This document shows positions 51,908 through 60,522 of a stretch of 64,000 nucleotides of DNA, piece by piece. The first letter of the stretch is position 1; each line of letters opens with the position of its first letter. The position numbers and the translations under genes are program-made. The stretch is from Gammaproteobacteria bacterium (GTDB taxonomy: Bacteria; Pseudomonadota; Gammaproteobacteria; Acidiferrobacterales; Sulfurifustaceae), in assembly GCA_004298065.1 (NCBI GenBank), contig SCRL01000069.1, positions 1 through 64,000 on the forward strand. Reading direction: 5' to 3'. The notes beneath the pieces are model-generated. The model made no database searches and was not told where the DNA came from. It saw only the letters and a program-made list of their open reading frames with translations.

Positions 51908-53224
51908 TCAACCCGCGCACGCCGTCGCCGGCGCGCAGAACACCGGCGCGAAGCCGCCGCCCGCGGTGCGGAAGTTGGTGGTCTGGCCCTGGTACAGGCG
52001 CGCCGCGAGCAGCTGCACGCGGCCGTCGTAGACATAATTACGGATGTCGAACTTGAGCGCCTGTTCGACCGCGGGCGCGTGGCGCTCGCCGGGGTCGGCC
52101 TGCGCCTGGGCGACGTAGTCGCCCTGAAGAATTTCCGTGAACACGCGTTTGGTGAGTTTGTCGCCGCGGTAGGCGGCCTTGCTGCCGTAGCCGGCGGCCG
52201 GCTTGAAGAACCACTGCTTGCGCGTGGACCAGAATTCCTCGGCCTGCGCCGGCGTGACGGCGACCGTGCGCGGAATGCCGTCGAGCAGGGTGGCGATGGT
52301 TTCCGCCGGCAGACCGAGCGAACGCAGGAAGGTCTCGTCCGTGAGCAATGTCAGGTTGCGTTTATCGGCGTAGAGCGCGTGCGCCCGCGGGTGCGGCGTG
52401 ACCACGACCGCATTATTAAGGTAGGCCTCGCGCAACGCCGTGTGCACCGGTTCGGCGAGCGCGAAGTCGGTCAGACGGTTGTATACGAGGTCGATACGCG
52501 TTTCGCCGTGCCACAGGTTGCCGTGGCAGACCATGAGGTCGGCGGCGTCGGTGATGACGGCCTCGAAGCCGTGGCGCCGGAACAGCGTCTCGAACAGGCG
52601 GAACTCGGGATGCAGATATTGCTGCGCCGGCCGGTCGTCGACGATGGCGATAGTTTTAAGCGGCGCGTTACCGCGGGCAAGGCGCCACTCGGCGCGGAAC
52701 ATCTCGACGAAGGTCTCCTCCAACCGTGCTGTCGCCGCCGGGCCGGCCATGGCATCGCGCGCCTCGCGGCAGCAGGCGCTGCTGGCGCGCGCGAGCAGCA
52801 TGTTGAGCAGTGGCCCACCGGCGTTGGTGTTGATCTCGATGAGCTTCGGGCCGTCGGGGCCAAGGTGGAAGTCGTAGCCGAGGAACACGCCGCGCGTGCC
52901 GGGATCGAAGCGCGCGCTCGGAGGCGCCCAGGCGAGCGCGCGTTCGCGGTAGGCCGGCAGCGCCACGACGCGTTCGACCGCGTCGATGATGGCCTGCATG
53001 CGCGCGATGTCGGCGGGCGCGGCGAACACCGCGGTGGCGGAGAACAGGTGCGGACGATCGCGCCGGATTTCGGCGAGCACGCCGGGATCGTCCACCGCCT
53101 CGGCCAGGCCCCGCGCCAGCGCCGGTTCGTCGAGCGTGACGCAGCGGCAGCCGCGGTTGAGCGCGGCCGCTATCTCGTCGGCGCGGGCCGGCGGCAAGGA
53201 CGGGATGGGTATGGGTGCAGTCAT
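51908..53224 (-). CDS. ATP-grasp superfamily protein, substrate unknown
   Basis: 438 residues, soluble. Features of an ATP-grasp ligase are visible: LIEINTNAGGPLLNM with acidic metal ligands (about 132), a central Arg/Lys region with KQWFFKPAAGYGSKAAYRGDK (split by limits) like a phosphate-binding loop, and VYDGRVQLLAARLYQGQTTN at the end. This resembles glutathionylspermidine-synthase-like or peptide-ligating enzymes, but I cannot name the product. It is the first gene of the unit that continues into merR. Confidence 0.6.
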   Translation of the reverse strand: MTAPIPIPSLPPARADEIAAALNRGCRCVTLDEPALARGLAEAVDDPGVLAEIRRDRPHLFSATAVFAAPADIARMQAIIDAVERVVALPAYRERALAWAPPSARFDPGTRGVFLGYDFHLGPDGPKLIEINTNAGGPLLNMLLARASSACCREARDAMAGPAATARLEETFVEMFRAEWRLARGNAPLKTIAIVDDRPAQQYLHPEFRLFETLFRRHGFEAVITDAADLMVCHGNLWHGETRIDLVYNRLTDFALAEPVHTALREAYLNNAVVVTPHPRAHALYADKRNLTLLTDETFLRSLGLPAETIATLLDGIPRTVAVTPAQAEEFWSTRKQWFFKPAAGYGSKAAYRGDKLTKRVFTEILQGDYVAQAQADPGERHAPAVEQALKFDIRNYVYDGRVQLLAARLYQGQTTNFRTAGGGFAPVFCAPATACAG

Positions 53225-53324
53225 GCGGCAAATGGACGGTGTGGCGAAGGCTCGATAGGGAAATCCCTATAGAACAAATACTAACATTTTACCGGTGGAA
53301 TCGCGGCCGGCTGCCGCCAGCCGG

Positions 53325-53382
53325 GGTTTGCGTCCCTTGGCACCGCAATCGGCACATCCCTGTGCCGCGGATTTGGGACTAT
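53325..53382. repeat. CATCCCTGT-type repeat copy upstream of livK
   Basis: GGGGTTTGCGTCCCTTGGCAC then CGCAATCGGCACATCCCTG and GTGCCGCGG form the same unit as at 10888-10962 and 49198-49322. Confidence 0.5.
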
Positions 53383-53442
53383 ACTTTTTCCACTTTCTCC
53401 GATTTTTCCGTATTTCACCTGTCAGGCAACGAGGGTCCAACA

Positions 53443-54621
53443 ATGAAAAGCACAATCCGTTTTCTGATGTTGCTGCTGTGGAGCGGGCTGGCCGGGACGG
53501 TCGCGCTGGCGGCGCAGGCGGCGGATATCGTCGTCGGCACCTCGGTGGCGCTCAGCGGCAAATACGCGCGCACCGGCCAGGAGCAGTTGCAGGGCTTCCA
53601 GATGTGGGTCGAGGAGGTCAACGCCCGCGGCGGGCTGCTCGGACGCAAGGTGGCGCTCAAGTACTACGACGACGAGTCCAAGCCCGAGACCGGCGCCAAG
53701 CTCTACGAGAAGCTCATCACCGACGACAAGGTGGACCTGCTCATCGGCCCGTATTCCTCCGACGTGACCATGGCCGCGAGCACCGTGGCCGAGAAGCACA
53801 ACTTCCCGATGGTGTCCTCCGGCGCGTCGGCGAGCGAGATTTGGGAACGCGGCTACAAGAACACCTTCGGGCTGTACACGTTGGCCGAACTGTACATGGA
53901 CCAGATTCTCGAATACGGCAAGAGCAAAGGCCTGAAAAAGATCGCGCTGGTGTACGAGAACACCTCGTTCCCGCGTGGCGTGGCCAGCGGCGTCCGGTCC
54001 AAGGCCAAGGCGCTCGGCATGCAGGTCGTGTATGACGAGGAGTACGGCAAGGCCTCGACCGACTTCACCTCGACCATCGTCAAGATCAAGGCCAAGAAGC
54101 CGGACATGATCATCGGCGGCTCGTACCTGCCGGACTCGACCGCGTTCGTGCGCCAGGCCAAGGAGAACCGGCTGTACGCCAAGATCTTCGCGTTCGCTGT
54201 CGGCCCGGGCCTGCCGGACTTCGGCAAGAACCTCGGACTCGACGCCGAGGGCGTGATGGGCAACACCCAATGGGAACCGACGCTCAAGCTTCCGGGCGCC
54301 AAGGAATTTTCCGACAAGTACAAGGCCAAGTACGGACATGAGCCGGGTTACCACGCCGGCGGCGGTTATGGCGCGGGCTACGTGCTCGAGGAGGCGGTCA
54401 AGAAGGCCGGCTCGACCGATCGCAACAAGGTGCGCGAGGCGCTGTTCGCGCTCGATAGCGTCAATGCCTTCGGCCGCTTCAAGGTGGACAAGACCGGCAA
54501 GCAGATCGGCAAGCCGGCCTACGCCGTGCAGTGGCTCAACGGCGAACGTCATATCGTCTTCCCGGTCGATGCCGCCACCGCCAAGGTGGTCTATCCGTTC
54601 AAGGATTGGGCGAAGCGCTGA
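53443..54621 (+). CDS. livK: Branched-chain amino acid ABC transporter, substrate-binding protein (LivK type)
   Basis: 392 residues from ATG 53443. A signal peptide (about 1-27, AQAADI) precedes a type I periplasmic binding fold: IVVGTSVALSGKYARTG, DDESKPETGAKLYEKLI, LLIGPYSSD, VSSGASA. The ligand is presumably a hydrophobic or small amino acid, but other ligands occur in this family. First of livKHMGF. GAGGG lies 10 nt upstream. Confidence 0.92.
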   Translation: MKSTIRFLMLLLWSGLAGTVALAAQAADIVVGTSVALSGKYARTGQEQLQGFQMWVEEVNARGGLLGRKVALKYYDDESKPETGAKLYEKLITDDKVDLLIGPYSSDVTMAASTVAEKHNFPMVSSGASASEIWERGYKNTFGLYTLAELYMDQILEYGKSKGLKKIALVYENTSFPRGVASGVRSKAKALGMQVVYDEEYGKASTDFTSTIVKIKAKKPDMIIGGSYLPDSTAFVRQAKENRLYAKIFAFAVGPGLPDFGKNLGLDAEGVMGNTQWEPTLKLPGAKEFSDKYKAKYGHEPGYHAGGGYGAGYVLEEAVKKAGSTDRNKVREALFALDSVNAFGRFKVDKTGKQIGKPAYAVQWLNGERHIVFPVDAATAKVVYPFKDWAKR

Positions 54622-54678
54622 TTGCAACACGCGGCGGTCAGCCGATAACGATTCCAAAACACTGACCGCCGCTCGCCC

Positions 54679-55560
54679 TTGGAAGAGATTCTCGATCCCA
54701 TCATCCTCGGTCAGCTCCTGATCGGGGGCCTGCTCGCGGGCGCACTTTATGCGTTGCTTGCGAGCGGACTCAACCTCGTGTTCGGCGTGATGCGCGTGAT
54801 CAACATCGCGCACGCCGAGTTCATGCTCGTCGGCGCCTTCGGCGCCTACGTGCTCTACACCGCGTTCGGCCTGCATCCGTTGCTGGCGCTCTTCATCGTG
54901 GTGCCGGCGGTGTTCGGATTCGGCTGGTTCGTCCAGCACGCGCTGGTCGAGCGCGTCGTGGGTCAGCCGATGCTGACCTCGCTGCTCGCGACCTACGGCC
55001 TGTCGATCGTGCTGCTCAATATCGGGGTCCTGATCTTCACCTCGGATTTCAAGGGCGTACCGGCGCTCACCGGTTCGCTCGTGTTCGGCGAGTTCGTGCT
55101 GCCCAAGCCGCGCGCGGTGGCGGCGCTGGTGTCGATCGTGTTCGCCGTCGGCGTGTATCTGTTCCTGGAGCGCACGCGCCTCGGCAAGGCGGTGCGCGCG
55201 GTCTCCGAGCACCCGCACGTCGCCACCATCTGCGGCATCGACACCAAACGCATCCGCATGCTGACCTTCGGCCTGGCGGGGGCCATGGCCGGCGCCGCCG
55301 GCACGATGCTCTCGATGATCTACTCGTTCGCGCCCGAGTCCGGCGCCGACTTCATCCAGAAATGTTTCGCGATCATCGTCATCGGCGGCATGGGCAATTT
55401 CGCCGGCGCGCTCTACGGCGGCATCCTGCTCGGCGTGGTCGAGGCCTTCGTCGGCGGTTTTTTATCGACCCAGTGGGCCGAGGCCACCGCCTACCTGCTG
55501 CTGGTGCTGGTGCTGCTGATCCGCCCGACCGGGCTCAAGGGAGCGGCGCTTGCCCGCTAG
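54679..55560 (+). CDS. livH: ABC transporter permease LivH
   Basis: 293 residues starting at TTG 54679. Eight hydrophobic helices, LivH family: LIGGLLAGALYALLASGLNL (about 12-31), the inner loop EAA-like ALTRVG-type region LERTRLGKAVRAVSEHP and GMGNFAGALYGGILLG. Forms the membrane channel with LivM. It overlaps livM by 11 nt. Confidence 0.92.
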   Translation: MEEILDPIILGQLLIGGLLAGALYALLASGLNLVFGVMRVINIAHAEFMLVGAFGAYVLYTAFGLHPLLALFIVVPAVFGFGWFVQHALVERVVGQPMLTSLLATYGLSIVLLNIGVLIFTSDFKGVPALTGSLVFGEFVLPKPRAVAALVSIVFAVGVYLFLERTRLGKAVRAVSEHPHVATICGIDTKRIRMLTFGLAGAMAGAAGTMLSMIYSFAPESGADFIQKCFAIIVIGGMGNFAGALYGGILLGVVEAFVGGFLSTQWAEATAYLLLVLVLLIRPTGLKGAALAR

Positions 55561-56503
55561 ACAGATCGCCTTCGGCCTTGCGCTGGTTGCGCTCGCGGCC
55601 TTGGGGCCGCTCGTCGGCAGCCAGTATCACCAGGCATTCCTGCTGCAGCTCTTCATGATGGTCGCGCTCGCGCAGTCCTGGAACCTGATCTCGGGCATGA
55701 CCGGGTACGTGTCGTTCGGCCATGCGGCGTTTTTCGGCGTCGGCGCTTACGCCGGCACGCTGTTCATCCAGAGCGGCTTTCCGTGGTGGCTCGCGATCCT
55801 CAACGGTTCGCTCATCGCGCTGGCGTTGTCCGTGCCGCTCGGCTTTCTCACGCTGCGCCTGCGCGGGGCGTATTTCGCCGTCGCCATGCTCGGGCTGAAC
55901 GAGGTCGCGCGCATCGTCGCCACGCTGTGGGTGAGTCTGACCAACGGCGGCAGCGGCATCACGCTTCAGCCGGCGATACTGCCGCCGCTTACGGTGAATT
56001 ACTACCTGATGCTCGCGCTGGCCATCGTCGCGACCATCATCGTCGCGCGCGTGTACCACAGCCGTTTCGGGCTGGAGTTGCGCGCCATCCGCGAGGACGA
56101 GGGCGCGGCCGAAATGATCGGCGTCAATACCACGCGCGGCAAGCTCACCGCGTTCGTGCTGTCTGCACTGATTCCGGGCGCTGCCGGCACCGTGAACGTG
56201 ATGTACACGAGCTATATCAACCCGTCGTCGGCATTCGATCCGTCGCTTAACATCCAGATGATCGTGATGGCCATGTTCGGCGGCAGCGGCACGGTCTGGG
56301 GGCCGGTGCTCGGCGCCTCGATCGTGATGGGGCTGCGCGAGATGTTGTGGGCGCAGTACCCGGCGCTGCACCTGATGTTCCTCGGCGCCATGCTGTTGGC
56401 GGTGGTGCTGTTCCTGCCCGGCGGCATCATTTCATTGTTCACACGCAAGAAGGTCGTTCGACCAGAGGTAATGTCCACAGGTGATGGTGAACGCCGTGGC
56501 TGA
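55550..56503 (+). CDS. livM: ABC transporter permease LivM
   Basis: 317 residues starting at TTG 55550, within the end of livH. About eight to nine helices; SWNLISGMTGYVSFGHAAFF (about 45-64) is a LivM signature, with the conserved loop VYHSRFGLELRAIREDE and GGSGTVWGPVLGA. The C-terminal polar tail carries the stop inside livG's start region. Confidence 0.92.
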   Translation: MPARQIAFGLALVALAALGPLVGSQYHQAFLLQLFMMVALAQSWNLISGMTGYVSFGHAAFFGVGAYAGTLFIQSGFPWWLAILNGSLIALALSVPLGFLTLRLRGAYFAVAMLGLNEVARIVATLWVSLTNGGSGITLQPAILPPLTVNYYLMLALAIVATIIVARVYHSRFGLELRAIREDEGAAEMIGVNTTRGKLTAFVLSALIPGAAGTVNVMYTSYINPSSAFDPSLNIQMIVMAMFGGSGTVWGPVLGASIVMGLREMLWAQYPALHLMFLGAMLLAVVLFLPGGIISLFTRKKVVRPEVMSTGDGERRG

Positions 56504-57215
56504 CAGCCCGATTCTTCAGGTATTCGACCTCCACCGCGACTTCGGCGGCGTGCACGCGTTGAAGGGCGTGGACCTCGAAGTCGCGCGCGGCTCGATCACC
56601 GGTCTCATCGGCCCGAACGGTTCCGGCAAGACCACGCTGTTCCAGGTGATCTCGGGCATGGACCCGGATGCGACCGGCGAGGTGCGCTTCGACGGCGAGT
56701 CCATTCTCGGGCGCAAACCGTACCAGATTTATCACCGGGGGCTGGCGCGCACGTTCCAGCTCTCGCGCGTGTTTCCCGACCTCACGGTGCTGGAGAACCT
56801 CGTAGTGGCGGCGCACCGCAAGGATAAAGGCGCGCGCTCGCGCGCGCTCGAATTGCTGACGCGGGTGAAGTTGCAGGACTACACCGAGGTCAAGGGCTCG
56901 GACCTGTCCTACGGCCAGCAGAAGCTGATCGAGTTTCTGCGCGTGCTCATGAGCGAGCCGTCCATGATCCTGCTCGACGAGCCGGCGGCGGGCGTGAACC
57001 CGACGCTGCGCCAGACGTTGTGGGACATGGTGCGCCACCTGAACGGCCTTGGCACCACTTTCGTCATCATCGAGCACAACATGGAGGTGATCGCGGACCT
57101 GTGCCGCGAGGTGTATGTGCTGGCCGAGGGCGAGATCATCGCCCAGGGTGATTTCGCGAAGGTGCGCGAGGACGAGCGCGTGCTTGAAGCGTATTTTGGC
57201 AAAAGAAAGTTATGA
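56484..57215 (+). CDS. livG: ABC transporter ATP-binding protein LivG
   Basis: 243 residues from ATG 56484; GTG 56496 is an alternative start. ABC domain with Walker A GPNGSGKTT (about 43), LSYGQQKLIEFLRVL as signature, LLDEPAAGVNP and the LivG-specific insert AHRKDKGARSRALELL. It overlaps livM by 20 nt and livF by 4 nt. Confidence 0.94.
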   Translation: MVNAVADSPILQVFDLHRDFGGVHALKGVDLEVARGSITGLIGPNGSGKTTLFQVISGMDPDATGEVRFDGESILGRKPYQIYHRGLARTFQLSRVFPDLTVLENLVVAAHRKDKGARSRALELLTRVKLQDYTEVKGSDLSYGQQKLIEFLRVLMSEPSMILLDEPAAGVNPTLRQTLWDMVRHLNGLGTTFVIIEHNMEVIADLCREVYVLAEGEIIAQGDFAKVREDERVLEAYFGKRKL

Positions 57216-57955
57216 GCCAGGCGCTACTCGATATTCGCGGCCTTGAAACCGCCTACGGCGCGGTGCAGGTGCTGTTCGGTGTGGACATGGAGGTGCATGC
57301 GGGCGAGATCGTGGCCATTATCGGCCCGAACGGCGCCGGCAAATCGACGGTCATCAAATCGGTCATTGGTCTCGCGCCCGCCCGCGCCGGCACGATTACG
57401 TTCAACGGCCGCGACATCACCCGCGAGGCGCCACACCACATCCCGGCGCTCGGCATCGGCTACGTGCCGCAGGGGCGCATCGTGTTCGCGCGCATGACGG
57501 TCGAGGACAACCTCGAAATGGGCGCGTTCCTGATAAAAGACAATGCGAAACGTCGGCAGGCGGTGGAGGCGGTGTTCGCGCAGTTTCCGCGGTTGCATGA
57601 GCGCCGCAGCCAGCTCGCCGGCAGCCTCTCCGGCGGCGAGCAGCAGATGCTCGCTATCGGCCGTGCGCTCATGCTCGACCCCAAGCTCGTGATCCTGGAC
57701 GAACCTTCGCTCGGACTGTCGCCCAAGTACGTGGACCTCATCTTCGAGCAGCTGGTGGGGCTCAAGAAACAGGGCCGCACCTTATTAATGGTTGAACAGA
57801 ACGCGGCCCGTGCCCTGGAACTGTCCGACCGCGCCTACGCGCTGGAGTTGGGGCGCAACCGCTTCACCGGCAAGGGCGCCGAGCTGCTGGCCAACCCCGA
57901 CGTGCGGCGCATGTACCTCGGGGGCTACGGCGTCCGCACCGGGTCCGCTGGCTGA
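57212..57955 (+). CDS. livF: ABC transporter ATP-binding protein LivF
   Basis: 247 residues from ATG 57212, ATGA overlap with livG. Walker A GPNGAGKST (about 37), signature LSGGEQQMLAIGRALM, and ILDEPSLGLSPKYVD. Energises uptake with LivG. The operon appears to end here; a small gene follows after 130 bp. Confidence 0.94.
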   Translation: MSQALLDIRGLETAYGAVQVLFGVDMEVHAGEIVAIIGPNGAGKSTVIKSVIGLAPARAGTITFNGRDITREAPHHIPALGIGYVPQGRIVFARMTVEDNLEMGAFLIKDNAKRRQAVEAVFAQFPRLHERRSQLAGSLSGGEQQMLAIGRALMLDPKLVILDEPSLGLSPKYVDLIFEQLVGLKKQGRTLLMVEQNAARALELSDRAYALELGRNRFTGKGAELLANPDVRRMYLGGYGVRTGSAG

Positions 57956-58086
57956 CGTACTGCGGCAGGCGCACCGCGCCGGCCGTTTCCTGCCGTTCCG
58001 GAAAATGCCTTGTTTTTCACCGGCTTCCCGGCTGGCACGGCCTGTGCATTATCTCCCCCAGGAATCCACACATGGCAGGAGGCGTT

Positions 58087-58269
58087 ATGGAAAACATCGG
58101 CACCTATCTGGAAGGCTTCATGAAATCCCAGGGCCTGCTCAATCCGGCGTGCCAGGTTGACGAGCTGGAGTTGAGCGGCGGCCTTCAGGGTAGCGACGGC
58201 GTGGTGGTCGAGCGCGTGTCGCTCGACGGTTTGGAGCTGGAAACGATCGAATTTCCCGCGGCTGCCTGA
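58087..58269 (+). CDS. Small acidic protein, hypothetical
   Basis: 60 residues from ATG 58087, with GGAGG 6 nt upstream. Sequence features: MENIGTYLEGFMKSQGLLNPAC at the start, then an alternating DELELSGG, VVVERVSLDGLELETIEF suggesting a small beta-rich fold. I do not know the family. A terminator follows, so it is likely its own small transcript. Confidence 0.5.
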   Translation: MENIGTYLEGFMKSQGLLNPACQVDELELSGGLQGSDGVVVERVSLDGLELETIEFPAAA

Positions 58270-58322
58270 ACGGCGGCGCGTAATCCTTTTTAAGTAAGCC
58301 TCCGTAGTTTTGTAGTACTTAC

Positions 58323-58347
58323 GCGCCCTCCGGGGCGCTTCTTTTTT
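58323..58347 (+). terminator. Rho-independent terminator
   Basis: GCGCCC and GGGCGC close a TCCG loop, followed by TTCTTTTTTAT. It ends the transcript of the small gene at 58087. Confidence 0.8.
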
Positions 58348-58403
58348 ATCTCCAAGGACGGAGTGTATGCCGCGAGAGCGCAGGATGCGCGGAGCGGCGT
58401 GCT

Positions 58404-59114
58404 TCAGGTCGGTTCAGTCGAACAACACGCCCCACAGGCCGCCCGTCGCCGCGGCCACAGGTTCCATACCGTCGCACCGATGAGTGCCGCCGCGCCGGTG
58501 TAGGCAGCGGGGTCGGAATCGAACACGAACTTGCCGACAAGAATCACCGCGCTAGCTGCGATACCGAGCATCAGCGGCCCGAAGCCGCGCCGTGACTTGG
58601 CGCGCCAGCCGAGGCCGAAGAGCGCAATCGCGAGCGCCACGGCGGTGACTGGCAGCAGGTAGGGCGTGTAATCCGCAAACTCGATCCCGAGCGCGCCGAG
58701 CAGGGCGGTGTAGGCCGGCCAGCAGGCGGCGCAGGTGAGCTTGGGCAGCACAGCACTGCCGATGGCGGGCAGCGCCGCCAGTGCCTGCAGGCGCCCGCGG
58801 GCGACCGGTTTCGTGTTTGTAAGCGCCCCAAGGATTAATCGGGTGTCCGGAATCCCGCGCGCGTTCCCCTGCTCGTTGCGGTAGATTCGGCAGGCCGAGG
58901 CATCGCCCGGCGGCATGCCGGCGATATCCTTGCCGTCCACCAGAATTGTCGGTGACCCGTAGGCGCGCACGTATTTCGGCGCATGCTCATCGGCGCGGTT
59001 CCATTCTTGCCACGAAGTTTCCAGGGCTGCGGCCTGGAGCGCGCGGCGCAATTCCACGCGCGCCGCCTCGACATTCGGACAGTCCCCGTCATAGATGAAT
59101 TCGATGGTCGACAC
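58404..59114 (-). CDS. Thioredoxin-like domain fused to a MerC-like membrane domain
   Basis: 236 residues from GTG 59114. The N-terminal 100 residues begin FIYDGDCPNVEAARVELRRA, with Cys12, and GSPTILVDGKDIAG and Cys75; it looks like a thioredoxin-fold metal-handling domain without CxxC. The C-terminal half has about four helices with CAAC (128-131) in the first, as in MerC/MerT transporters, and ends with CGACC. I infer mercury or other soft-metal transport or detoxification. GAGG before GTG 59114 and the promoter at 59147-59178 support this start over the earlier ATG 59165. Confidence 0.72.
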   Translation of the reverse strand: MSTIEFIYDGDCPNVEAARVELRRALQAAALETSWQEWNRADEHAPKYVRAYGSPTILVDGKDIAGMPPGDASACRIYRNEQGNARGIPDTRLILGALTNTKPVARGRLQALAALPAIGSAVLPKLTCAACWPAYTALLGALGIEFADYTPYLLPVTAVALAIALFGLGWRAKSRRGFGPLMLGIAASAVILVGKFVFDSDPAAYTGAAALIGATVWNLWPRRRAACGACCSTEPT

Positions 59115-59146
59115 GGCAGCCTCACAGGCGGTTTTCTGACCACTGA

Positions 59147-59178
59147 AGCATAGGGCCCGTACCATGGTACGGAGTCAA
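59147..59178 (-). promoter_or_regulatory. MerR-type promoter/operator with mer dyad
   Basis: On the minus strand: -35 TTGACT (59178-59173), dyad CCGTAC-CATG-GTACGG, and -10 TATGCT (59152-59147); spacing 20 bp (19 to CTATGC). From established knowledge, the Tn21/Tn501 mer promoter has TTGACT and the dyad CCGTAC-N4-GTACGG with a 19-bp spacer. Long-spaced promoters are the hallmark of MerR control. Confidence 0.75.
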
Positions 59179-59235
59179 GATAGGGGGCAGGCAGGTGGCC
59201 GGTGCGTGTCGCTGTGCTACTTTTTAAGGAGCAGG

Positions 59236-59252
59236 CCGGCAGGGCCTGCCGG
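59236..59252 (+). other. Hairpin in the CBS gene leader
   Basis: CCGGCAGG and CCTGCCGG form a stem around G, 60 bp before the CBS gene. Possibly an mRNA stem or weak terminator of upstream transcription; no other feature is seen between 59179 and 59313 apart from the ribosome site GAGGAGG. Confidence 0.3.
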
Positions 59253-59313
59253 TTCTTACACCTACCGCTGTAGGCCCCGCTGTCATCCCCTCATCCGCAG
59301 AGGAGGGCGCGTC

Positions 59314-59733
59314 ATGGCGGACATCTCCCAACGCATCGAACGCATGGTCGCGGTTCTCGACGAGAACAAAACCGCCCTCGACGCCGCGCGCCTGATGAGC
59401 GAGCGCTTCATCGGTTCGGTCGTCGTTACCGGTTCGGCCACGGTCAAGGGCATCTTCACCGAGCGCGACCTGATGAAGTGCGTCATCGCCGCCGGCCTCG
59501 ATCCCGCGGCCGTGAAGCTCAAGGACTCGATGTGCCAAAGACTCGTCACCGTCCCGCCCGACGAGAATGTCGAGCGTTGCCTCGAACTCATGAAGCAGAA
59601 CCAGTGCCGGCACCTGCTGGTGTTCGAGGGGAAAGAATTTGTCGGGATCGTCTCGCTGCGTGATTTAGTCCAGCTCCTGCTGGACGAGAAGGAGAGACTG
59701 ATTCAGGAGCTGACGCGGTATATAACGAGCTAG
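59314..59733 (+). CDS. Tandem CBS domain protein
   Basis: 139 residues from ATG 59314, preceded by GAGGAGGGCG. Two CBS domains (about 10-65 and 75-130): SVVVTGSATVKGIFTERDL and HLLVFEGKEFVGIVSLRDL. These bind adenosine nucleotides and regulate partners. Stand-alone protein, divergent from the MerC-like fusion. Confidence 0.88.
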   Translation: MADISQRIERMVAVLDENKTALDAARLMSERFIGSVVVTGSATVKGIFTERDLMKCVIAAGLDPAAVKLKDSMCQRLVTVPPDENVERCLELMKQNQCRHLLVFEGKEFVGIVSLRDLVQLLLDEKERLIQELTRYITS

Positions 59734-59749
59734 AGATGGTGGATGGGCG

Positions 59750-59971
59750 TTACTGAGAAACGACTACAGGTTGAAGTGCAAATACGCGCGCGAGCTTGGC
59801 AGCGGCCGCGATATCACCGCGTTTTAGCGCATCGCGCACGTCGTCAAGTTTGTAGCCATCCTCTACCGACAAGTACGGCGACCAATCCGTTTCGTCCTCG
59901 AGCAGTTCAACGTCCACTTTGGCAACGAACTTGCCTTCGTGGACATACCTAACGCCGTGGCGTTTGTTCAT
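59750..59971 (-). CDS. Small third gene of the toxin-antitoxin module
   Basis: 73 residues from ATG 59971. Sequence: MNKRHGVRYVHEGKFVAKVD opens, followed by an acidic EDETDWSPYLS and a helical tail VRDALKRGDIAAAAKLARVF. It follows the antitoxin by about 10 nt. Similar small proteins sit beside Phd/ParE pairs; role unknown, possibly a DNA-binding co-factor. Confidence 0.5.
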   Translation of the reverse strand: MNKRHGVRYVHEGKFVAKVDVELLEDETDWSPYLSVEDGYKLDDVRDALKRGDIAAAAKLARVFALQPVVVSQ

Positions 59972-59981
59972 CGCTGCGCGA

Positions 59982-60230
59982 CTAACCAGTTTTGAGATCC
60001 TCAAGCTTGATGCCGCGCCCGGCACGCAAGCTGGCGCGAGCGCTCTCGATGCGCTTGAGGAAACGGGGGTCGTTTTCCAGCCGGAAGTCGAACCATTCGT
60101 CCTCGGACTCGAACCCGATCAGCACCCCGGCAGGCTTGCCGTGGCGCGTGATGACGATCTGCTCCTTCTCGGCTTCCTTGAGATAGCGCGAGAGATCGTC
60201 CTTTACTTCCGAAAGGGGCACTTCCTTCAT
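59982..60230 (-). CDS. Phd/YefM-type antitoxin
   Basis: 82 residues if started at ATG 60230, which overlaps the toxin stop as ATGA; an upstream ATG at 60257 is possible. N-terminal MKEVPLSEVKDDLSRYL is the Phd DNA-binding block, with ITRHGKPAGVLIGFES, and a C-terminal toxin-binding region. Expressed with the toxin and represses the operon. Confidence 0.82.
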   Translation of the reverse strand: MKEVPLSEVKDDLSRYLKEAEKEQIVITRHGKPAGVLIGFESEDEWFDFRLENDPRFLKRIESARASLRAGRGIKLEDLKTG

Positions 60231-60520
60231 TCCCGATTTGCGAACTGTGCGAGCCATGAGCTTGCCTCCGATTTCGGCACGATTGCCAATATCTCAACCG
60301 CCGTTTCTGTCACGTCGTAGAACACCCGAATTTCGCCGACCATGAGCCGATACCGGGGTCGTGAAACCCCGCGTAAGCGTTTGATGCGACTTTTACTTAC
60401 TTTCGTCGGCTCGTGGCGTAAATGCGTTTCCAGCGCCTCGCGCACGGTGGACCGGAGATTCGCCTTCAGGGCCTGAAAATCCTCGGCGGCCTCCGGCGCG
60501 AGAACGATGGCATGGCGCAT
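60227..60520 (-). CDS. RelE/ParE-type toxin
   Basis: 97 residues. MRHAIVLAPEAAEDFQALKAN, then HLRHEPTKVSKSRIKRLRG, YRLMVGEIRVFYDV and VEILAIVPKSE are typical of the RelE/ParE fold, with the basic YRLMVGEIRVFYDV core. The catalytic residues for mRNA cleavage cannot be confirmed, so ParE-type action is possible. It is the first gene; the order toxin-antitoxin is less usual for Phd pairs. Confidence 0.8.
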   Translation of the reverse strand: MRHAIVLAPEAAEDFQALKANLRSTVREALETHLRHEPTKVSKSRIKRLRGVSRPRYRLMVGEIRVFYDVTETAVEILAIVPKSEASSWLAQFANRE

Positions 60521-60522
60521 TC

